A stretch of 64,000 bases of DNA from Malania oleifera (taxonomy: Eukaryota > Streptophyta > Magnoliopsida > Santalales > Ximeniaceae), in contig NC_080423.1 of the NCBI RefSeq assembly GCF_029873635.1, positions 88,519,191 through 88,583,190 of the forward strand, in the 5' to 3' direction. Shown here one piece after another: positions 57,236-64,000 of this stretch. Below the pieces are notes generated by a model. That model was not told the DNA's origin. It was given only the letters and a program-made list of their open reading frames with translations, and made no database searches. Each line of letters opens with the position of its first letter. Positions within the stretch are counted from its first letter, which is position 1. A program made the translations under genes and the position numbers.

Positions 57236-59145
57236 TGTTGGCCTAATAAGGTTTACGAATCTTATTTTGATGATAAAAAATCAAGGGAATTTAACATACT
57301 TTGGTTGAAGTGATGATGTTTCAGGAATCAAGTATTAGAGTTCAAGATCAAGGGATCACAAAGAGTTATTGAAAGCTTACATTCCAAAGACAAGTGATCA
57401 AAAGAAAGCTCAAAAGATCAAAGATTGACAAATTTTATAAAAGCTTAAAGAATATTAAGCTCAAGGTCAAGATAGACTCAAAGAACGACATACATGAAGA
57501 CATCACATTTAGAATGATTAACTCTTAAGAAAGTCTTATGTAAGTACTTCAATTGAAAGTCAATACGGATGCTTTGAAACTCTTTAGGAATGATTATAGA
57601 CTTAGAGACCCATTTTTAAAACCTTGGAAAATAAATTTTTCAAATTTCAAATCAAAGATTCCAAGATTAAAAGTAAAAAGAGTTTTCAAAAACAAAATCT
57701 TAAAAACAGTAAAATTGCATGCTCAGGCGCCTGACTAAGTTTTCTCAAGTGACTGACCTTTTATATGGTTTTTAACAAACGCAAACAGAACCATGACAGG
57801 CGCCTCATAGATCCTTCTCAGGCGACTGACAGGTTTCTAAGGTTGAGTCAGGCGACTGACTAAACACTCTCAGGCATCTAACACAGTACTGACTTTGAAA
57901 TTCGCTGGATTTTTAAAGGGATAGGCGCCTGACACCTTTTTGACAGGTGATCGTAAAATTTAAAATAAAGCAGCATGAGAAACTTTCCAAAAATGATTGC
58001 TTAGACTCCAAACTTTGTATAAACTTGGGAAATACTCCAAGTAAACTTGGGCAACACGAAATTACTTTTAGAACTCTATAAATACATGGAAAACCAAAGG
58101 ATTTTTAGATAACTACATACAATCAGCAATTAAAGTCTATAATTCTCATACTCTTTAAAAGCTCTCTTGCTCTCACATTCTTGCTGAAGTTTTACTGAGT
58201 TTCTATTGATACAACCACACGGTTCTTGTGTTTTTATTGAGATTTTCAATCTAAAGGAAGAACCCAGGGATTAATTTCGTGAGCTTCAAATTCATTCTTT
58301 ATTGATATTTAATTTGAAGTATATTAGCTTTGCTTAAACTTTTACTAATCAACTTATTTTGAGAGTGTCTTTGTACACAAGAATTGGTCTTATTCTTATT
58401 GTTTTTTAACATTTCAGGTTTGTCAAATTGTTGGATTACCGAGCGTGGACTATTGCTTGGAGAGGAGGGCTACATCCTACTTGAAGGAGTGTGTAAGAGG
58501 TTTGCTCCGCCTGATCAAGGGAGCGGTATAGTTTAATCCTTGGGTGGTGAACTTAAGGCAAGGACGTAGGCAGGTATAGCCGAACCTTGTAAAAATCTCG
58601 GTGTCACTCTCTTCCCTATTCTTTTTAATTTTCTGTATATATAAACTGCGGGGTTGTGTACTTAATTTGCTGAAAATTAATTTGCTTTTGAGAATTGTGG
58701 AAACCGTAAGGGAGTACGTTGATTGATCAATATTATATTGCGGAAACTGCAGGGGAGTGCGTTGATTGATTAATACCAAAGCTCATTAATATATTGTTTG
58801 GTTACATACTTAAATTCAAGATACTTATTTGATATCAATATTTGAATTTTGGAAGCTTGGTTGATTACCTTATTGATTGGAATGATAATGAAAAGCTAGA
58901 ATTTGAATATTGAAGTTTTGATCATCATCATCATTCTTCAATCAATACTAAATCTTGGATTGAGTGTTGGTTATTACAAATCAATTGTACTTGTGAAGTT
59001 GTTGTGTTGTAGAGTGTGATTGCAAATTAACTTAAATTGAAAAGGGGGTTAATACTAAACTAAAAGAATTTGTAAAACATGAATTTACAAAGAAAGTTTT
59101 AAAAACCCAATTCACCCCCCTTTTGGGAGTACACCTTACTTTTCA
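57236..59145 (+). mobile_element. Nested solo LTR, subfamily B, TSD AGTTT
   Basis: An LTR from TGTTGGCCTAATAAGG to CCTTACTTTTCA lies inside the integrase coding region, flanked by AGTTT at 57231-57235 and 59146-59150. SIRE copy 1 shows the empty site at about 21326-21345, with a single AGTTT between ACAAG and TAAAAAGAAG. It is very similar to 27059-28922, has many AGGCGACTGACC-like words at 57722-57950, a CTCTATAAATACATGG box at about 58075 and the paired hairpins at 58538-58589. Confidence 0.95.
58538..58589 (+). promoter_or_regulatory. Two abutting potential RNA hairpins in LTR B2
   Basis: Hairpin 1: CCTTGGG with CTTAAGG (two G-U). Hairpin 2: CAAGG (58559-58563) with CCTTG (58585-58589), a compensated change from CGAGG/CCTCG in its sister LTR B1; inner GGC/GCC is kept. 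Confidence 0.65.
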
Positions 59146-61545
59146 AGTTTTAAAAAGAAGAAACACATTTCCACTAGTAGGCCCTTAGAACTTATCCAAT
59201 TAGATTTATTTGGCCCTACTAGAACACAAAGTCTAGGAGGAAAGCAATATGCTTTCTTCATTGTTGATGACTACTTCAGGTTTACCTGGGTACTCTTCTT
59301 AGCCTCCAAAGATGAAGCTTGCAAGATGTTAATTAACTTGTGCAAGAGACTCCAAAATGAAAAAGGGTATGGAGTTCTAAATATCACAAGTGATCAAGGA
59401 AGAGAATTTAAAAATAAAGAAGTTGATAAATTTTGTAATAAACATGGAATAAATCACAATTTTTCAGCACCTCAAACTCCTCAACAAAACGGAGTTGTTG
59501 AAAGGAAGAATAGGTCTCTTCAAGAAATGGCTAAGACCATGCTTAATGAGCATAAATTACCTATGTATTTTGAGTTTCCATAAGATCACGCCTAGATAAG
59601 ACCCCCTATGAACTATGGAAAGGAAGACAACCTAACATATCTTATTTGATACAAAACAGATAGAGGAATCTTCCTAGGGTATGCATTACATAGTAAAGAA
59701 TTCAGAATCTACAACAAAAGAACACTCACAATCATAGAATCAATACATGTAGCCTTTGATGAGGCAAATTCATTCACTAAAACAATTGACATTGAGGAAG
59801 CTGAAACAATACAAAAACTAGAAAACTTAGAAATTAAAGAAATAAAAATGAGAACAATGAATGAACCTCAAATGATGAACCAACATATAAATTTGAACTA
59901 CTTAATGATTGGAAGTTTGTAAGAAATCATCCAAAAGACCAAATCATTGGTGAACCTTCACGTGGTGTGTTCACTAGATCCTCATTGAAAAATCTATATA
60001 ATCATTACACATTTCTATCTCAAGAGGAACCCAAAAATATAGAAGAAGCCTTAAGTGATGATTCTTGGATAGTAGCTATGCAAGAAGAATGAAATCAGTT
60101 TGAAAGAAATAAAGTATGGAATTTAGTTCATAGACCCACTGATCATTTAGTAATTGGAACCAAATGGGTATTTAGGAATAAAAAGGATGAAAACGGTATG
60201 GTGGTACGTAATAAAGATAGACTTGTAGCTCAATGATATAATCAAGAAGAAGGAATAGACTACAATGAGACCTTTGCCCCCGTAGCTAGAATGGAAGTCA
60301 TAAGAATGTTATTATCCTATGCATCTCACAAAGAATTCAAACTCTATCAAATGGATTTATAAATGAAAAAGTCTATGTGGCACAACCTCCAAGTTTTGAG
60401 GATATTCATAACCCTAATCTTGTGTTTAGATTAACAAAAGCTCTATACAAACTAAAACAAGCCCCCAGAGCTTGGTATGAAAGGTTGAGTGGATTTCTAT
60501 TGGATAATGGTTTTTTCTAGAGGAAAAGTGGACAACACATTGTTTATTAAATCTAAAAACGAAGATATGCTTATGATTCAAATCTATGTGGATGATATCA
60601 TTTTTGGTGCTACAAATGAAGATCTATGTAAAGACTTTGCACAGTTTATGCAAGATGAATTTGAAATGAGTATGATGGGAGAATTGACTTACTTCCTAGG
60701 ACTTTAGATTAAGCAAGCTAAAAATGGAACCTTCATAAATCAATCAAAATATATAAGGGATATACTTAAGAAGTTTGATATGGAAGGTAGCAAACCTATA
60801 GGAACCCCAATGAGTACGTCTATAAATCTTGGTAAGGATGAAAAAGGAAAACCGGTAGATATGAAATATTACTGAAGCATGATAGGAAGTCTACTATATT
60901 TGACAGATAGTAGACCAAACATTATGTTTAGTGTATGTATATGTGCCCGATTTTAGGCAGCCCCTAAGGAATCTCACCAAATAGCCATCTAAAGAATCTT
61001 AAGATATTTAATAGGTACTATTGACTTGGGTCTATGGTATCCTAAGGACACTAGCTTTGAGGTGATCAATTATTCAGATGCTAATTATGCTAGATGTAAA
61101 ATTGATAGAAAAAGCACAAGTGATACTTGCCACATTCTAGGAAGATCTCCTGTGTCTTGGTTCTCCACGAAACAAAATTTCGTAGCCCTATCTACTGTTG
61201 AAACTGAATATGTGGTAGCAGGTGACTGTTGTGCACAAACTCTCTATATGAAGCAACAATTAAAAGATTTCAATTTGGAATATTCAGCTATACCTATAAA
61301 GTGTGATAATACCAGCGCCATAAATATTTCCAAAAATCCCATATCACACTTAAGAACCAAGCATATAGACATAAAACATCACTTCTTAAGAGATCATGTG
61401 CAAAAAGAAGACATCTTACTTGAATTTGTGAATACAGGGGATTAATGGGCTGATATATTTACAAAACCTCATCTAGAGGATAGGTTTATCTTTACAAGAC
61501 TTGAACTAGGCTTATTGCACAATAGAGAAGTTGTTTAAAGAGAAA
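59146..61545 (+). pseudogene. SIRE copy 2: integrase core, RT, RNase H
   Basis: Integrase core resumes after the nested LTR (LDLFGPTRT, VDDYFRFTW, SDQGREFKN and [20 protein letters not shown], 59326-59583). A deletion near 59575-59660 removes integrase sequence. RT has lost a few codons around 60355, but [17 protein letters not shown] (60573-60623) is intact. RNase H at 61026-61445 is one open frame (SDANYARCKIDRKSTSDT, CDNTSAINISKNPISHL, KHIDIKHHFLRDHV). Stops elsewhere are numerous. Confidence 0.88.
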
Positions 61546-61972
61546 ATTGGATGTGAAGCCAATAAATTATAGGAAGGAGAGTGAGGTCAGGTGACTGAAA
61601 AATAAGTTGCAGTCGACTGAACTCTCTATGACTTTCTTAGTTTTTAAGATTAGTAAGGTCAAGCAACTAACACTCTGAGCCTCAATCAGCTGACTCGCTA
61701 CTATCTGGGTAAATTTAAATGTGCTAAAATTGTCAAGTGACTGACCCTCGATATTAGTTGACTGACTGACGGCAGTTTAAATACCAAATGTGTGCAAAAC
61801 CCTAACTTTTCAATCCTTCAGGCTCCTGACTCTATTTCTCACATCTCATACACCTATTCTCCTTCGATCAAAAGTGCTCCTTCACTCAAAATCCTCCGTT
61901 TAATTTCTGAAGAACATTATCCTACTTCATTCTCATCAAATTTTAAAGGATTTCATTATTCATATTTCATCA

Positions 61973-63046
61973 TGCCAAGAACAAAAAATACAGCGCAAAA
62001 CATTCTACTTCGGGGAAGGATGACAGCAACAATATTGAGAAATGGCTTGTAGCTCCAAATGTGAAGCGGCTATACAGAGAGCATCTTCGTTCAACTGAAT
62101 CTATTCTTGGTAAGGTCTTAGACCTGACTTTCTTTGAAGAATACTTTCCCAATATTTTACCCATTTTTAGAACCCTACGATGGAAAAAGTTTATTACTTA
62201 TCAGGCTAAAGGACTATATTCAAACTTAGTCAAAAATTTTTATGCAAATATGGTTAAAGGAGACACAGTAACCACTACCGAAGTCATAGGAAAAGCAATT
62301 GCCCTTACACCACAAACCTTAGCAACAATTTTCAATATTAGACAAGGTGAGTTTGAGTGTCCATATTTTGGACAATCTTGGATTATGGCACAAGATTTCA
62401 CCCCTGAAGAATTTCTACCACTAATCATGTCTGTAGAACCTATCTATTTTGGTCATCCTTCATTATACAAATAACTTAATCTTTAGGCACAAATCCTATA
62501 CAAGTTGATTACATTTTGCCTCAAGTAGGATCACACGACTACATGTTATATTTAGATTGTTTTGTCATGTGGTGCTTACTCAAAGGGAAAAAGTTTGATT
62601 TACCAAGCTTAATTCTCAAATGGATGATCTCTAGAGCAGAAGCCTGTAGAGTAATTCTTCCACATGGTGGCATTCAGAATCTCATATTTGCTTATCTAAA
62701 CATCACTTCTCCATCTAAACTCTTCATTAAGCAAATCTATTGTGATCTCTTTTCATCCACTACTCTTAAGCAACTGGGTTATGAGAAATATGAGGAAGGA
62801 TGGTTTCCTAAATTGGGTAGAAGACAAAGACAAGTTCCTGATCCATAACCACCTATTTAGCAACCAGCTCCGCAACCTGCTCCTCAAGTTGGTGATGCAC
62901 CTTCATGGTTCCTTGCTTATCATCAACAATTCACTAATTTTACTGGAGAAATGAGTTTTGTACTTAGCACACTTTAGGACAATTTTGCATCTCTTCAAGT
63001 TAACTACTCTTCACTGGATCAACGACTTGGTCGTATTGAGCATTAA
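61973..63046 (+). pseudogene. Extra 3' ORF of SIRE copy 2
   Basis: This is a better preserved version of the ORF at 24226-25289. After a frameshift near the start (MPRTKNTA), the frame 62061-62474 runs 137 codons: KRLYREHLRSTESILGKVLD, WKKFITYQAKGLYSNLVKNF, YANMVKGDTVTTTEVIGKAI, ALTPQTLATIFNIRQGEFEC. A further frame (62516-62848) adds DYMLYLDCFVMWCLLKGKK and FDLPSLILKWMISRAEA, and the end has the SLDQRLGRIEH coiled coil. The layout fits the plant 'putative transposon protein' domain. Function unknown. Confidence 0.7.
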
Positions 63047-63237
63047 GTTTAAGCATTAAGTATGATCCTAAATTCTGATATGATGTGATATTGAGCATGA
63101 TATTGCTGAGCATGATCCTAAATTCTAATATGACACGATATTAAGTATGATATTGATAGTAATCTTGATATATGGGTATAATATTGAAATTGATCTTTAA
63201 AATATACACTAAGTTAGTATGCATTCATGATATATAT
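63047..63237. repeat. Short repeats before the inverted LTR
   Basis: GAGCATGATCCTAAATTCT-like units and GATATTRAGYATGATATTG words recur between 63055 and 63180. It corresponds to the repeat-bearing 3' untranslated region of the SIRE element. Confidence 0.6.
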
Positions 63238-64000
63238 TGAGAAGTAAGGTGTACTCCCAAAAGGGGGGTAAATTGGGTTTTTTTTTTTTTTTAAATTTCT
63301 TTATAAATCTTTTTTTATTAAGTCTTTCCCAACTCAATCCAAGATTTAGTATATATTTATAAATGGAAAAAGTTTAATTTTCGTATTACCCAAGTTACTT
63401 GGAGTGTTTCCCAAGTTTTCATAAAGTTTGGGGGCCAAGCAATATATTTTGGAAACATTTCCTCACTGTTTTATTTTGAATTTTACGAAGGTCAGTCGTC
63501 TGATTTATCGGGGTCAGTCCCCTGAGCTTATTCTGTTTCAGCAAAAAATTCAAACTCAGAATAAGATTAGTCGCCTGATCTTAGAGGGTCAGTTTATTGG
63601 GCCTATTTTGTTTGCTCAATTAATTCAGCATAAAAATGTCAGTTGACTGATCTATTTTGGTTAGTCACTTGAACTAGCAAATTTCCACAATTTTTAATTT
63701 TCAAGACTTTGATCCTTCAACTTTTGAAAAACTTCAATATAACTTAATTAAAAAAACATTTTTTGGGGTTTTCAAAAAGTGGTTTCTAAGTCAATAAAAG
63801 ATTTCTAAGAGCTTCATTCATTTATATTGAAATGTATGAAGTACTTACATGAGACTTCTTAAAAACTATGACTCTTCTAATCACTAAGTCTTCATGTATA
63901 ACTTCCATTCTTCATATTGAGTTTGGATTTAAGCTTCATCTTTAACTTCATAAGATTTTGTGTCATTAAGTTCAATCTTTTAACAGACTTTGTCAAGCAC
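63238..64000 (-). mobile_element. Inverted SIRE-type LTR, internally deleted, cut by window end
   Basis: It starts TGAGAAGTAAGGTGTACTCC, the reverse of the subfamily B terminus, and about 100 bp later reaches the TATA-region equivalent (about 63355). In complete LTRs roughly 1 kb lies between, so the R/U5 part with the paired hairpins is missing. GTCAGTCGTCTGA and TCAGTTGACTGA words follow. It continues past the window. Confidence 0.85.

Larger units (their letters stand above)
54932..63237 (+). mobile_element. SIRE copy 2, decayed and interrupted
   Basis: A second element close to 17115-26895. Its 5' LTR (54932-56424) stops short and is fused to the end of gag, so the LTR end, primer-binding site and most of gag are deleted. 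Pol follows with many stops, a nested solo LTR (57236-59145), and the extra ORF (61973-63046). A same-orientation 3' LTR is not present in the window; an inverted LTR starts at 63238. Confidence 0.9.

Overview
The window is nuclear DNA of a flowering plant, most likely a eudicot. The signs are GT-AG introns, AT-rich spacers, and dense Ty1/copia, Ty3/gypsy, LINE and hAT debris with plant-type primer-binding sites. The species cannot be named from the sequence. Only one gene looks intact: a two-exon, kinase-less PAN/B-lectin membrane protein of the Arabidopsis At5g03700 type (3635-5560, +). A second gene shows only its first two exons (48914-49301, -). One further minus-strand terminal exon is possible near 6.2 kb.

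Layout. 1-1114: end of a Ty3/gypsy LTR. 1115-3634: spacer with tandem repeats. 3635-5560: PAN/lectin gene. 5.6-12.2 kb: host spacer or intron-like DNA holding a 1.7-kb non-autonomous LTR element (8590-10333, TSD GGGAA). 12244-16948: complete minus-strand copia element (TSD GATTG) whose gag position is filled by pieces of host genes. 17115-26895: full-length SIRE/Maximus-type copia with an extra ORF after pol. 27059-28922: solo LTR (TSD CAAAA). 28.9-37 kb: fragments of copia, an inverted-terminal element, gypsy gag-protease, a hAT deletion derivative (34379-35036) and an L1 LINE. 38082-46836: gypsy LTR pair whose interior has been largely replaced by the 3' half of another SIRE-like element. 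46.8-48.9 kb: L1 and RTE LINE pieces. 50164-54545: two oppositely oriented solo LTRs, 37 bp apart, each with its own perfect TSD. 54932-63237: second, decayed SIRE copy, broken by a nested solo LTR (57236-59145, TSD AGTTT). 63238-64000: inverted, internally deleted LTR running off the window.

The most unusual object is the copia element at 12244-16948. Between its primer-binding site and protease it carries intronless-looking coding sequence of cytosolic ribosomal protein uS9 (RPS16), with its two parts in swapped order, followed by the N-terminal part of glycyl-tRNA synthetase (WHEP domain and start of the catalytic core). A further unidentified hydrophobic segment precedes them. No gag was recognised, so this looks like a chimera that captured transcripts.

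A second notable signal is a pair of abutting potential RNA hairpins near the 3' part of the SIRE-type LTRs. They are kept in otherwise divergent LTRs by compensatory and G-U changes (C-G/T-A swaps).
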